NCBI RefSeq assembly: GCF_024748695.1
Contig: NZ_CP087176.1
Coordinates: 923,501-987,500, forward strand
Source: Pseudomonas sp. B21-040
GTDB taxonomy: Bacteria > Pseudomonadota > Gammaproteobacteria > Pseudomonadales > Pseudomonadaceae
Length of the DNA: 64,000 bases
Direction of reading: 5' to 3'
Position 1 is the first letter of the stretch. The number at the start of each line of letters is the position of its first letter. Of this stretch, positions 15,112 to 25,664 are shown one piece after another. A program made the translations under genes and the position numbers. The notes beneath the pieces are model-generated. The model worked only from the letters and a program-made list of their open reading frames with translations, ran no database searches and was not told the origin of the DNA.

Positions 15112-16665
15112 ATGCAGTTGATTGAACATTCCGACTCGCCGCGCTACATCCGCCTGCACGAGCGGGACAACGTAGTGATCGTGGTCAATGACCAGGGCGT
15201 GCCAGCCGGCACCGAGTTTTCCGATGGCCTGGTGACCGTGGACTTCGTGCCACAAAGCCACAAAGTCACTCTGGAAGACATTCCCGAAGGCGGCCAGGTA
15301 ATTCGTTACGGCCAGACCATTGGCTACGCGTTGCAGCCGATTCCGCGCGGCAGCTGGGTCAAGGAAGATCAACTGCGCATGCCCACCGCGCCACCGCTGG
15401 ACAGCTTGCCGCTGTCCACCGAAGTGCCGGCGGCGCAGGCCCCGCTCGACGGCTATACGTTCGAGGGGTATCGCAACGCCGACGGCACCGTCGGCACGCG
15501 CAACATTCTTGGTATCACCACGACTGTTCAGTGCGTCACGGGCGTGCTGGACCATGCGGTCAAGCGCATCAAGGACGAGTTGCTGCCCAAGTACCCGAAC
15601 GTCGACGACGTGGTGGCGCTGACCCACAGTTATGGCTGTGGGGTGGCGATTACGGCGGCGGACGCGTACATCCCGATCCGCACCGTGCGCAACCTGGCGC
15701 GCAACCCGAACCTGGGTGGCGAAGCCTTGGTGATCAGCCTGGGCTGCGAGAAATTGCAGGCCGGACAGGTCATGCACGACAACGACAGTTCCGTGGATTT
15801 GAGTGAGCCGTGGCTGTACCGCTTGCAGGACTCGAGTCACGGTTTTACCGAGATGATCGAGCAGATCATGGCGCTGGCCGAAACCCGTTTGAAAAAGCTC
15901 GATCAGCGTCGCCGGGAAACCGTGCCGGCGTCCGAGCTGATTCTGGGCATGCAGTGCGGTGGCAGCGATGCGTTTTCCGGCATCACCGCCAACCCGGCCT
16001 TGGGGTATGCCTCGGACCTGTTGCTGCGCGCCGGTGCGACGGTGATGTTTTCCGAAGTCACTGAAGTGCGCGATGCGATTTACTTGCTGACCTCCCGTGC
16101 CGAAACCGAGGAAGTTGCCCAGGAACTGGTGCGGGAAATGGATTGGTACGACCGCTACCTGGCCAAGGGCGAAGCGGATCGTAGTGCCAACACCACACCG
16201 GGTAACAAAAAGGGCGGGCTGTCGAACATTGTCGAGAAGTCTCTGGGCTCGATCGTCAAGTCCGGCAGCAGTGCGATCAACGGGGTGCTTGGCCCTGGCG
16301 AGCGCTTCAAGCGCAAAGGGCTGATCTTCTGCGCGACCCCGGCCAGTGACTTTGTCTGCGGGACATTGCAGTTGGCGGCGGGGATGAACTTGCATGTGTT
16401 CACCACTGGGCGTGGCACGCCGTATGGCTTGGCGATGGCGCCGGTGGTGAAGGTCTCGACCCGCACGGAACTGGCGCAACGCTGGCCGGACCTGATCGAC
16501 ATCGATGCCGGGCGGATTGCCACCGGGCGGGCATCGATCGAAGAGCTTGGCTGGGAGTTGTTCCACTACTACCTGGACGTGGCCAGCGGCAAAAAACAGA
16601 CGTGGGCCGAGCAGCACAAGCTGCATAACGACATCACGTTGTTTAACCCGGCGCCGATTACGTAA
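15112..16665 (+). CDS. garD: Galactarate dehydratase
   Basis: A 517-residue enzyme of the UxaA/GarD family. It dehydrates galactarate to 5-keto-4-deoxy-glucarate, the KdgD substrate. An amino-terminal SAF-like domain (about 1-95) is followed by [17 protein letters not shown] and the catalytic body with [19 protein letters not shown] and [19 protein letters not shown], whose cysteines and histidines fit the metal site. Length and motifs match GarD well. No glucarate dehydratase (gudD) is in this window, so if glucarate is used its enzyme lies elsewhere. Confidence 0.92.
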   Translation: MQLIEHSDSPRYIRLHERDNVVIVVNDQGVPAGTEFSDGLVTVDFVPQSHKVTLEDIPEGGQVIRYGQTIGYALQPIPRGSWVKEDQLRMPTAPPLDSLPLSTEVPAAQAPLDGYTFEGYRNADGTVGTRNILGITTTVQCVTGVLDHAVKRIKDELLPKYPNVDDVVALTHSYGCGVAITAADAYIPIRTVRNLARNPNLGGEALVISLGCEKLQAGQVMHDNDSSVDLSEPWLYRLQDSSHGFTEMIEQIMALAETRLKKLDQRRRETVPASELILGMQCGGSDAFSGITANPALGYASDLLLRAGATVMFSEVTEVRDAIYLLTSRAETEEVAQELVREMDWYDRYLAKGEADRSANTTPGNKKGGLSNIVEKSLGSIVKSGSSAINGVLGPGERFKRKGLIFCATPASDFVCGTLQLAAGMNLHVFTTGRGTPYGLAMAPVVKVSTRTELAQRWPDLIDIDAGRIATGRASIEELGWELFHYYLDVASGKKQTWAEQHKLHNDITLFNPAPIT

Positions 16666-16680
16666 GACCGAGTCGCCTGC

Positions 16681-16768
16681 ATCGCGGGCAAGCCTTGCTC
16701 CTACGGTTTTATGTCGTTCACGCCATTGCGTACGACGCCGACCTGTAGGAGCACGGCTTGCCCGCGAT
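16681..16768. repeat. REPIN (inverted REP pair)
   Basis: ATCGCGGGCAAGCCTTGCTC... (16681-16704) and its inverse with one change (16745-16768), just after garD. Confidence 0.9.
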
Positions 16769-16846
16769 AGCGGTCTACCAGACGCCGATGCTCTGGGTGG
16801 CTTATCATTAGCCCCCTAACGACGCTCACCCAAGGTTATCCCCGGC

Positions 16847-17788
16847 ATGCTGGCAATCTTCCTCGAAACCCTGAACATCACCGCGCCGGTGTTTGCCATG
16901 CTGTTTTTGGGGGTGTTGCTCAAGCGCATCAACTGGATCAACGACAACTTCATCCACACCGCGTCGGCCCTGGTGTTCAACGTCACCATGCCGGCGTTGT
17001 TGTTTCTGGGCATCCTGCATGCCGACCTGAACGCCGCGTTGCAACCGGCGCTGCTGATCTACTTTTCGATTGCGACCCTGGCAAGTTTCGCCATTGCCTG
17101 GGGCTGGGCGATCTGGAAGTGCCCGCGTGAAGACCGGGGGATTTACACCCAGGGCGCCTTTCGCGGCAACAACGGGGTAATCGGCCTGGCACTGGCGGCG
17201 AGCATGTACGGCGCTTATGGGATTTCCCTCGGGGCGATTCTCGCGGCGCTGGTGATCCTGTTTTACAACACGCTCTCGACCATTGTGCTGGCAGTCTACA
17301 GCCCGGTGATCAAGTCCGATCCGTGGAGCATCTGCAAAAGCGTCATGGTCAATCCGCTGATCATGAGTGTGTTTGCGGCGGCGCCGTTTGCCTATTTCAA
17401 GATCGCCTTGCCGGGTTGGCTCGAGACATCCGGGCAGTACCTGGCGCAGACCACGTTGCCACTGGCGTTGATCTGCATTGGCGGCACGTTGTCGCTGGCT
17501 GCGTTGCGCAAGAGCGGCAACATGGCGCTCAGTTCCAGCCTGGTGAAGATGATCGGCCTGCCGGTGCTGGCGACCCTTGGGGCCTGGCTCTGGGGCTTTC
17601 GTGGGGCGGAATTGGGGATTCTGTTTCTGTACTTCGGCAGCCCGACCGCGGCCGCCAGTTTTGTCATGGCTCGCCAGGCCGAGGGCAATCATGAACTGGC
17701 GGCGGCGATTATTGTGATTACCACGTTGATGGCGGCAATCACGACCAATATCGGGATCTTCTTATTGCAGTGGGGCGAGTGGATTTAG
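16847..17788 (+). CDS. AEC-family transporter (auxin efflux carrier-like permease)
   Basis: A 313-residue membrane protein with about ten hydrophobic helices in two five-helix halves. Family marks: PVFAMLFLGVLLKR near the start, NVTMPALLFL in helix 2, TQGAFRGNNGVIGLALA (the conserved RGNNG of helix 4/5), MVNPLIMSV, and PTAAASFVMARQ near the end. Bacterial members move malonate, malate or other anions; the substrate is not visible. AAGG lies 10 bases before ATG 16847. REPINs flank it on both sides, so it is a single-gene unit. Confidence 0.85.
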   Translation: MLAIFLETLNITAPVFAMLFLGVLLKRINWINDNFIHTASALVFNVTMPALLFLGILHADLNAALQPALLIYFSIATLASFAIAWGWAIWKCPREDRGIYTQGAFRGNNGVIGLALAASMYGAYGISLGAILAALVILFYNTLSTIVLAVYSPVIKSDPWSICKSVMVNPLIMSVFAAAPFAYFKIALPGWLETSGQYLAQTTLPLALICIGGTLSLAALRKSGNMALSSSLVKMIGLPVLATLGAWLWGFRGAELGILFLYFGSPTAAASFVMARQAEGNHELAAAIIVITTLMAAITTNIGIFLLQWGEWI

Positions 17789-17818
17789 CCCAGGGATTTG
17801 TAGTGTTTTATAGGGCCT

Positions 17819-17886
17819 CATCGCGGGCAAGCCCGCTCCCACAGGGGAATGCATTCCAAACTGTGGGAGCGGGCTTGCCCGCGATG
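17819..17886. repeat. REPIN (inverted REP pair)
   Basis: CATCGCGGGCAAGCCCGCTC... (17819-17844) and its exact inverse (17861-17886) between the convergent AEC and CMD-family genes; suited to end transcription from both sides. Confidence 0.9.
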
Positions 17887-17918
17887 GCGGTAGTCCTGCC
17901 GCCGCAAATACCGAAGAT

Positions 17919-18299
17919 TTACTCCGGCTTCTGATAGCTCTCAATCACTTCCTGCGCCGCCCGAAACGCATCAATCGCCGCGGGCGCGCCGGCGTACACC
18001 GCGCAATGCAGCAACGTTTCACGAATCTCTTCCACGGTGCAGCCGTTGTTCAGGGCGCCGCGCACGTGGCCTTTCAATTCTTGCGGGCACTTCAGTGCAG
18101 TCAGGGCGGCAAGGGTGATCAGGCTGCGGGTTTTCAGCGGCAGGCCTTCGCGATTCCACACACCGCCCCAGGCGTGTTCATTGACGAAATCCTGCAGCGG
18201 CTGCGTGAACTCGGTGGCATTGCCCAGTGCGCGGTCGACGAAGGCGTCGCCCATCACTTGGCGGCGGACTTCAACGCCAGATTTTTTATTATCGGTCAT
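17919..18299 (-). CDS. Carboxymuconolactone decarboxylase family protein
   Basis: A 126-residue protein of the CMD/AhpD-like fold, resembling 4-carboxymuconolactone decarboxylase (PcaC), which turns 4-carboxymuconolactone into 3-oxoadipate enol-lactone. Marks: WNREGLPLKTRSLITLAAL, KCPQELKGHVRGALNNG and LLHCAVYAGAPAAIDAF, with the usual helix pattern. Start ATG 18299 overlaps the stop of the exchanger gene (ATGA), so it is the second gene of that pair. No other protocatechuate gene is nearby, so the reaction in vivo is uncertain; many single-domain CMD proteins act on other lactones or as peroxidase-like proteins. Confidence 0.8.
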   Translation of the reverse strand: MTDNKKSGVEVRRQVMGDAFVDRALGNATEFTQPLQDFVNEHAWGGVWNREGLPLKTRSLITLAALTALKCPQELKGHVRGALNNGCTVEEIRETLLHCAVYAGAPAAIDAFRAAQEVIESYQKPE

Positions 18300-19357
18300 G
18301 ACACATCCCTCTTGTGGTGTTGGCGATGCCAGGCGCGCAGTGACGAGAACAGCAGAAACGCCACGAGCGCCGGCAGAACGAAAAACAGCATCAGGTGTTC
18401 AAGCTTGCCGGCCAGTGGCATGCCGGTGGTGAATGACACCACGTGCAACCCATAAGCCAGGTACAAAGCCAGGCACAACAAACCTTCGGCCCGGGTTACC
18501 CGATAGCCGGTGTAGAACAACGGCAGACAGAACACCGCAACGCCGAGCATCACCGGCAAGTCGAAATCCAGGGCATTGGGTGACACCGACAACGGCGACG
18601 GCGCGAACAGCGCCGTCACGCCAAGCACGCCCAGCAGGTTGAACAAGTTGCTGCCGATCACGTTGCCCACGGCAATGTCCCGCTGACCGCGCAGGGCGGC
18701 GATCAATGAGGTGGCCAACTCCGGCAGGGATGTGCTGATGGCGACGATGGTCAGGCCGATGATTCGTTCCGACAGGCCAAGGTCGGTCGCCACGACAACC
18801 GCCGCCCCCAGCAGCAAGTGTCCGGCGTAGATCAACATCGCCAGCCCGGCGACGATCATCAACAGGCTGCTGATCCAGGGCGCGGTGTGACTGTGCGGGT
18901 CGCTCGATGGTGGACGGGCCGAGTGCCGGGACTGGCGTAGCAACAGGCCCAGATACAGGGCCAATGCTGCCAGCAGTATCACGCCATCGGTTCGGGTCAG
19001 TTCTTCATTCCACGCCAGGACAAACACCAGCAGGCTGGCGCCGATCATCAACGGAATATCCAGGCGCACCAGTTGCCGCGAGACACGCAGCGGAATGATC
19101 AGTGCCGAAAGCCCGAGGGTGACGAGGATGTTGAAGATGCTGCTGCCGATCACGCTGCCGACGGCGATGTCGGCATTGTCCGCCAGGGTGGCTTGCAGGC
19201 TGATCGCCATCTGCGGCGCACTGCTGCCAAGGGCGACGATGGTCAGGCCGATAATCAGCGGCCGCACGTGCAACCGCGCCGCCAGGCGCACGGCGGCACG
19301 CACCATCAGTTCGGCGCCTGCGATCAGTAAAAGCAGGCCACTGAGCAGTTCAATCAC
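18296..19357 (-). CDS. Ca2+/cation exchanger (YrbG-type, CaCA superfamily)
   Basis: A 353-residue inner-membrane antiporter with two inverted repeats of five helices. The alpha-repeats are visible: GSSAPQMAISLQ with VGSVIGSSIFNI (first, about residues 48-80) and STSLPELATSL with VGNVIGSNLFNLL (second, about 208-245). In the family the first repeat normally has Glu in the GxSxPE motif as an ion ligand; here it is Gln (codon CAG near 19220), which is unusual. The second repeat keeps PEL. A polar linker lies near 145-160. It is the first gene of an overlapping pair with the CMD-family gene. Family known for Ca2+ efflux coupled to Na+ or H+. Confidence 0.85.
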   Translation of the reverse strand: MIELLSGLLLLIAGAELMVRAAVRLAARLHVRPLIIGLTIVALGSSAPQMAISLQATLADNADIAVGSVIGSSIFNILVTLGLSALIIPLRVSRQLVRLDIPLMIGASLLVFVLAWNEELTRTDGVILLAALALYLGLLLRQSRHSARPPSSDPHSHTAPWISSLLMIVAGLAMLIYAGHLLLGAAVVVATDLGLSERIIGLTIVAISTSLPELATSLIAALRGQRDIAVGNVIGSNLFNLLGVLGVTALFAPSPLSVSPNALDFDLPVMLGVAVFCLPLFYTGYRVTRAEGLLCLALYLAYGLHVVSFTTGMPLAGKLEHLMLFFVLPALVAFLLFSSLRAWHRQHHKRDVS

Positions 19358-19407
19358 ACTGATCAGGGGTATATCGGCAAGTCCGAAAATGATGGGTGCT
19401 CCGTCTG

Positions 19408-19782
19408 TCAGTCGTCGAGGGCTTGCACGCGAACCTTGGCGGTGCCGCTCTTGACCATGCCCAAGCGCTCCGCGGCTGCATGGGACAGGTCGATCAGACG
19501 TCCACGGGTATGTGGCCCGCGGTCGTTAATGCGGACCACGCAGGACTTGTCGTTGTTCAGATTGGTGACTTTCACCCGCGTGCCAAAGGGTAGCTGGCGA
19601 TGGGCGGCGGTCATGGAATTCTTGTCGAAACGCTCGCCACTGGCGGTGCGTTTACCTTGGTGTTTGGCGCCGTAAAAGGACGCCGTGCCGGTCTTGTCGT
19701 AGCCGTGTGGATCGACGATATCGTTGCTGGCGCAACCGGCCAGCAGAGCGAGCAGGGCGCAGGCGCCGAGCAGATGTTTCAT
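19408..19782 (-). CDS. RlpA-like septal lytic transglycosylase, short lipoprotein
   Basis: A 124-residue lipoprotein: signal MKHLLGACALLALLAGC with lipobox LAGC (lipid Cys near residue 17), then one RlpA double-psi beta-barrel domain (about 30-122). The active-site region is kept: His in MTAAHRQLPFGTRVKV and Asp in VRINDRGPHTRGR, matching the residues needed for lytic transglycosylase activity on peptidoglycan without stem peptides. There is no SPOR domain, so it is shorter than classical RlpA and may not be recruited to septa in the same way. The position next to gatB fits the conserved gene order I recall. Confidence 0.87.
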   Translation of the reverse strand: MKHLLGACALLALLAGCASNDIVDPHGYDKTGTASFYGAKHQGKRTASGERFDKNSMTAAHRQLPFGTRVKVTNLNNDKSCVVRINDRGPHTRGRLIDLSHAAAERLGMVKSGTAKVRVQALDD

Positions 19783-19797
19783 TTGAAAGCTCCCGAG

Positions 19798-19908
19798 TGA
19801 TCGTTCCCACGCTCACGCGTGGGAACGCTTCCCGTGACGCTCCGCGTCACATTGCGATGGACGCGGAGCGTCCGGGGCGGCATTCCCACGCAGAGCGTGG
19901 GAACGATC
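19798..19908. repeat. Compound REP-like palindrome
   Basis: TGATCGTTCCCACGC at 19798 and GCGTGGGAACGATC ending at 19908 enclose two further inverted arms (GACGCTCCGCGTC and GACGCGGAGCGTC). It is the same element class as at 1791, 2821 and 56100. Confidence 0.85.
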
Positions 19909-19928
19909 CTCGGGCGCAAGACCACGAT

Positions 19929-21374
19929 TTAGCCTTCGAGCTTGCTTTTGAGCAATTCGTTGACCTGTTGCGGGTTGGCCTTGCCTTTGGAGGCTTTCAT
20001 GGCCTGGCCGACGAAGAAGCCGAACATCTTGCCGCGTTTGGCTTCGTCTGCCGCGCGGTACTGTTCGACCTGTTCGGCATTGGCGGCGAGCATTTCGTCC
20101 AGCACCGCCGAGATCGCGCCAGTGTCGGTCACTTGCTTGAGGCCGCGCTTGTCGATGATCTCGTCCGCGCTGCCTTCGCCGTTCGCCATGGCTTCAAACA
20201 CCACCTTGGCGATCTTGCCGGAGATGGTGTTGTCCTTGATGCGCAGCAGCATGCCACCCAGTTGCTCGGCCGAAACCGGCGAGTCTTCGATGTCCAGGCC
20301 TTGCTTGTTGAGCAGGCTGCCCAACTCGACCATCACCCAGTTGGCCGCCAGTTTGGCGTCGCCGCCGATGCTCGCGACTTTCTCGAAGTAATCGGCTTGC
20401 TCGCGGCTGGTGGCCAGCACGCTGGCGTCGTAGACCGACAGACCGAATTGCTCCTGGAAGCGCTCGCGTTTTTGCGGTGGCAATTCAGGCAGGGTCGCGC
20501 GCACGTCGTCGAGGAACGAGTCTTCGATGACCACTGGCAGCAAGTCTGGATCGGGGAAGTAACGGTAGTCGTTGGCTTCCTCTTTGCTGCGCATCGGACG
20601 GGTTTCGTCCTTGTTCGGATCGTACAGGCGGGTCTGCTGGATCACTTTGCCGCCGTCTTCGATCAGCTCGATCTGGCGCTGCACTTCGCTGATGATCGCC
20701 TTCTCGATGAAACGGAACGAGTTGACGTTCTTGATCTCGCAGCGGGTGCCGAATTCAACCTGGCCCTTTGGACGGATCGACACGTTGCAGTCGCAGCGCA
20801 GCGAGCCTTCGGCCATGTTGCCGTCGCAGATGCCGAGGTAACGCACCAGTGCGTGGACCGTCTTGACGTAAGCCACGGCTTCCTTGGCGCTGCGCATGTC
20901 CGGCTCGGAGACGATTTCCAGCAGCGGCGTGCCGGCACGGTTCAGGTCGATGCCGGTGGCGCCGTTGAACTCTTCGTGCAGGCTTTTACCGGCGTCTTCT
21001 TCCAGGTGCGCACGGGTAACGCCGACACGTTTGATCGTGCCGTCTTCCATGGCGATGTCCAGGTGGCCCTTGCCGACGATCGGCAATTCCATCTGGCTGA
21101 TCTGGTAGCCCTTGGGCAGGTCCGGGTAGAAGTAGTTCTTACGGGCGAACACGTTGTGCTGGCCGATCTCGGCGTCAATCGCCAGACCGAACATTACCGC
21201 CATCCGCACCGCTTCCTGGTTCAGCACCGGCAGTACGCCGGGCATGCCCAGGTCTACCAGGCTGGCCTGGGTGTTCGGCTCGGAACCGAACGTGGTCGAA
21301 CTACCGGAAAAGATTTTCGACCGGGTGGTGAGCTGGGTATGAATCTCCAGCCCGATCACGACTTCCCATTGCAT
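19929..21374 (-). CDS. gatB: Asp-tRNA(Asn)/Glu-tRNA(Gln) amidotransferase subunit B
   Basis: A 481-residue subunit that phosphorylates and amidates the misacylated aminoacyl-tRNA in the GatCAB complex. Start [17 protein letters not shown] (ATG 21374) is the family start. Inside are [11 protein letters not shown], the kinase-pocket [22 protein letters not shown], and the carboxy tail (about 330-481) with the helical and YqeY-like tRNA-binding domains. The ATG follows AGGAG and lies 10 bases after the gatA stop. Last gene of the gatC-gatA-gatB operon. Confidence 0.97.
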   Translation of the reverse strand: MQWEVVIGLEIHTQLTTRSKIFSGSSTTFGSEPNTQASLVDLGMPGVLPVLNQEAVRMAVMFGLAIDAEIGQHNVFARKNYFYPDLPKGYQISQMELPIVGKGHLDIAMEDGTIKRVGVTRAHLEEDAGKSLHEEFNGATGIDLNRAGTPLLEIVSEPDMRSAKEAVAYVKTVHALVRYLGICDGNMAEGSLRCDCNVSIRPKGQVEFGTRCEIKNVNSFRFIEKAIISEVQRQIELIEDGGKVIQQTRLYDPNKDETRPMRSKEEANDYRYFPDPDLLPVVIEDSFLDDVRATLPELPPQKRERFQEQFGLSVYDASVLATSREQADYFEKVASIGGDAKLAANWVMVELGSLLNKQGLDIEDSPVSAEQLGGMLLRIKDNTISGKIAKVVFEAMANGEGSADEIIDKRGLKQVTDTGAISAVLDEMLAANAEQVEQYRAADEAKRGKMFGFFVGQAMKASKGKANPQQVNELLKSKLEG

Positions 21375-21384
21375 GTGTGTCTCC

Positions 21385-22836
21385 TCAGAAGCCGGTTGGG
21401 GTGCGGGTGTGCCAGTCAGTGTTCAACTGATACTGGTGGGCAACGTTCAACAGGCGACCTTCCTGGAAATATGGCGCGAGCAGTTGCACGCCCACCGGCA
21501 GGCCATCGACGAAACCGGCTGGCATGGACAGGCCCGGCAGGCCGGCGAGGTTGGCGGTGATGGTGTAGACGTCTTCCAGGTAAGCAGCGACCGGGTCGCT
21601 GTTCTTGGCGCCAAGCTTCCAGGCCGGGTTCGGCGTGGTTGGGCCGAGGATGATGTCGACCTCATTAAAGGCTGCCATGAAGTCGTTCTTGATCAAGCGA
21701 CGAATCTTCTGGGCCTTCAGGTAGTAGGCGTCGTAGTAACCGGCCGACAGCGCGTAGGCACCGACCATGATCCGGCGCTGTACTTCCGGGCCGAAGCCTT
21801 CGCCACGGGAGCGCTTGTACAGGTCGATCAAGTCTTTCGGGTCTGCGCAGCGGTGGCCGAAACGCACGCCGTCGAAACGCGACAGGTTGGACGAGGCTTC
21901 CGCCGGGGCGATCACGTAGTACGCAGGAATCGCATGCTGCATGTTCGGCAGGCTGATTTCCTTGATCACGGCGCCGAGTTTTTCCAGCTCCTTGACGCTG
22001 TTGTGGATCAGCTCGGCGATGCGCGGGTCGAGACCGGCGCTGAAATACTCTTTCGGCACGCCGATGCGCAGGCCTTGCAGCGAGCCGTTGAGGCTGGAGC
22101 GGTAATCCGGCACGGGTTCGTCAATGCTGGTGGAGTCATTCGGATCGAAGCCGGCCATACCTTGCAACAAAATCGCGCAGTCTTCGGCGGTGCGCGCCAT
22201 CGGGCCGCCCTGATCGAGGCTGGACGCGTAGGCAATCATGCCCCAGCGCGAAACACGACCGTACGTCGGTTTCAGGCCGGTGAGGTTGGTCAGGGCCGCG
22301 GGCTGACGGATCGAGCCGCCGGTATCGGTGCCCGTGGCCGCAGGCAGCAGGCGCGCGGCAACCGCAGCCGCCGAACCGCCGGATGAACCACCCGGAACGT
22401 GTTCCAGGTTCCACGGGTTTTTCACCGCGCCGTAGTAGCTCGACTCGTTGGCCGAACCCATGGCGAATTCGTCCATGTTGGTCTTGCCCAGGGTCACGGT
22501 CCCGGCAGCGGCCAGTTTGGAGACTACGGTGGCATCGTACGGTGCTTTAAAGTTGTCGAGCATTTTCGAACCGCAGCTGGTGCGGATGCCCTGGGTGCAG
22601 AACAGGTCTTTGTGCGCAATCGGCGCGCCGAGCAGGGCGCCGCTCTCACCATTGGCCCGGCGTGCGTCAGCGGCTTTCGCCTGCTGGAGCGCCAGGTCTT
22701 CGGTGAGGCTGATGAAACTGTTGAGCTGAGGATCGAGCAGGGCGATACGCGCCAGCAGGGTTTTGGTCAGCTCTTCGGAAGAAAACTTTTTATCGGCGAG
22801 TCCGCGAGCGATCTCGGCCAGAGTCAATTGATGCAT
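21385..22836 (-). CDS. gatA: Asp-tRNA(Asn)/Glu-tRNA(Gln) amidotransferase subunit A
   Basis: A 483-residue amidase-signature enzyme that releases ammonia from glutamine for the GatB active site. The Ser-cisSer-Lys triad is visible: K76 in [10 protein letters not shown], cis-Ser in [12 protein letters not shown] (150-160), and nucleophile Ser in [12 protein letters not shown] (about 174). Length and the terminal [11 protein letters not shown] fit the family. It lies 16 bases after gatC in the same operon. The organism therefore makes Gln-tRNA or Asn-tRNA, at least in part, by transamidation. Confidence 0.97.
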   Translation of the reverse strand: MHQLTLAEIARGLADKKFSSEELTKTLLARIALLDPQLNSFISLTEDLALQQAKAADARRANGESGALLGAPIAHKDLFCTQGIRTSCGSKMLDNFKAPYDATVVSKLAAAGTVTLGKTNMDEFAMGSANESSYYGAVKNPWNLEHVPGGSSGGSAAAVAARLLPAATGTDTGGSIRQPAALTNLTGLKPTYGRVSRWGMIAYASSLDQGGPMARTAEDCAILLQGMAGFDPNDSTSIDEPVPDYRSSLNGSLQGLRIGVPKEYFSAGLDPRIAELIHNSVKELEKLGAVIKEISLPNMQHAIPAYYVIAPAEASSNLSRFDGVRFGHRCADPKDLIDLYKRSRGEGFGPEVQRRIMVGAYALSAGYYDAYYLKAQKIRRLIKNDFMAAFNEVDIILGPTTPNPAWKLGAKNSDPVAAYLEDVYTITANLAGLPGLSMPAGFVDGLPVGVQLLAPYFQEGRLLNVAHQYQLNTDWHTRTPTGF

Positions 22837-22852
22837 TGCAGGCTCTTTCCCT

Positions 22853-23140
22853 TTAGTCGATGACTTTCGGAACCAGGTACAGGCCGTTTTCGACCGCTGG
22901 TGCGATGGACTGATAGGCCTCGCGATGATTGGTCTCGGTCACGACGTCTGCGCGCAGGCGCTGGCTGGCTTCCAGTGGGTGGGCCAGCGGCTCGATACCG
23001 TCGGTATTGACCGCCTGCATTTCGTCGACCAGACCCAGAATGCTATTCAGGGCCGAGGTGATTTGTGGAAGATCGGCATCATTGAGGCCCAGGCAGGCCA
23101 AATGAGCGATTTTTTCCACGTCGGAGCGTTCAAGCGCCAT
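22853..23140 (-). CDS. gatC: Asp-tRNA(Asn)/Glu-tRNA(Gln) amidotransferase subunit C
   Basis: A 95-residue small subunit that tethers GatA to GatB. Marks: [33 protein letters not shown] helix and the end part [22 protein letters not shown] 23140 starts the operon; the 211 bases to mreB, which runs the other way, must hold both promoters. Confidence 0.95.
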   Translation of the reverse strand: MALERSDVEKIAHLACLGLNDADLPQITSALNSILGLVDEMQAVNTDGIEPLAHPLEASQRLRADVVTETNHREAYQSIAPAVENGLYLVPKVID

Positions 23141-23339
23141 TGCGATTCTCCAGTGGAAAACAGAACGGACGGCGTCCGTGTGTTAGATTGTCGGAACACT
23201 ACCGCATTTCTACGGTCATAAGGCCGCGATTGTGGGGGTTGGTGCACAGAAAAGCGGTCAATTTAACATATTGGCGCCTTGCCCAAAATCCCTGTCGTTG
23301 TTAGAGTTTGCCGCACTTTTTTACCCACGCGTTGCCTAG

Positions 23340-24389
<1,050 letters not shown>

Positions 24390-24421
24390 TCTCGCCGGTT
24401 GCATCTATGCTGTTGGCGCGC

Positions 24422-24445
24422 AGGCAGCACTTTGCAGTGCTGCCT
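24422..24445 (+). terminator. Hairpin between mreB and mreC (possible attenuator)
   Basis: AGGCAGCAC pairs with GTGCTGCCT around TTTGCA. No strong T tract follows, so it is more likely a partial terminator or RNA-processing signal that sets MreB above MreC/MreD. Confidence 0.55.
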
Positions 24446-24531
24446 GTTGGCGTTTATCTTCTGTCAGTCTGCATCCAGGCCGGTTTGATGCCGTATGAAT
24501 AAAGAGAACATTTGCCTGGGAGGAGCGGCTT

Positions 24532-25664
24532 ATTAAACCGCTTTTCACCAAAGGGCCTTCACTGGGCGTGCGCTTATTAGTGCTGGTCGTGCTATCGGTC
24601 GCGCTGATGGTGGTCGATGCCCGCTTCACACTGCTCAAGCCAGTGCGTAGCCAAATGTCGCTGGTGCTGATGCAGTCTTACTGGATCACCGACCTGCCGC
24701 AGCGGCTATGGCAGGGTGTGGCCAGCCAATTTGGCAGCCGTACCGAGCTCGTCGCCGAAAACGAAAAACTCAAAGCGAAAACCTGCTGTTGCAGGGACGC
24801 ATGCAAAAGCTTGCCTCCCTGACCGAGCAGAACGTTCGGCTGCGCGAGTTGCTCAATTCTTCCGCGCTGGTCAACGAAAAGGTCGAAGTGGCCGAGTTGA
24901 TCGGCATGGACCCGAACCCCTTCACCCATCGCATCATCATCAATAAAGGTGAGCGCGACGGGGTGATCCTCGGTCAGCCGGTGCTCGATGCCCGCGGCCT
25001 GATGGGGCAGGTGGTCGAATTGATGCCCTACACCTCCCGTGTATTGCTGCTGACCGACACCACCCACAGCATTCCGGTGCAGGTGAACCGCAACGGTCTT
25101 CGGGCGATTGCCAGCGGCACCGGCAACCCGGAGCGCCTGGAACTGCGTCACGTTGCCGATACTGCAGACATCAAGGAAGGCGACCTGTTGGTCAGCTCCG
25201 GCCTCGGTCAGCGGTTCCCGGCTGGTTACCCGGTGGCGACCGTCAAGGAAGTGATTCACGACTCCGGCCAGCCGTTTGCCATTGTTCGCGCCGTGCCGAC
25301 CGCTGCCTTGAACCGCAGTCGCTACTTGCTGTTGGTGTTCAGCGACGGCCGTACTGCCGAAGAGCGTGCCAACGAAGCGGCCCAGGCTCAGGAAGCACTG
25401 GACCAGCATGGTGGCGGGCCGATCATTCCGGCCACCGTACCCAAACCAGTGCCGGCGACCACGGCGGTGCCCGCCGCCAACGCAGCGCCTGCCACACCTG
25501 TCGCGCCTCCAGCTGCACCGGCCGCACCGGCACCGGCGGCAACCCCGGCCAAACCCGCTGCCGCCAAACCGCACGCGTCGCAACCTGCCGCCGCTAAACC
25601 GGCCGTGAAGCCTGCCGCCAAACCGCCTGTCCCCGCGCCGGCTTCTACTGGGAGAGAAGAATAA
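24532..25664 (+). pseudogene. mreC: Rod-shape-determining protein MreC, frameshifted by one base in this sequence
   Basis: MreC is a bitopic inner-membrane protein that links MreB to MreD and the elongation synthases. The reading frame is split. Codons from 24532 give IKPLFTKGPSLGVRLLVLVV, a membrane helix and the coiled coil up to NEKLKAK, then run out of frame and stop at 24822. From 24780 the other frame continues correctly (NLLLQGRMQKLASL, then the beta-barrel domain with RIIINKGERDG, and a Pro/Ala-rich tail). One A seems missing in the run at 24778-24781 (four As where KAKNLLLQ needs five). The best ribosome site, GGAGGAG at 24519-24525, points to an ATT start at 24532. A real break should be harmful because mreC is usually essential, so a sequencing or assembly error is likely. 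Confidence 0.85.

Noticed and set aside
19707..21560. A 617-codon plus-strand frame opposite gatB.
   Set aside because: Shadow of gatB, with low-complexity Val/Phe/Asp composition and a start inside rlpA antisense.
24770..24790. Programmed -1 frameshifting as an explanation of the split mreC.
   Set aside because: GCGAAAACC has no X XXY YYZ heptamer in frame and I see no stem-loop or pseudoknot at the usual distance; a lost A is simpler.
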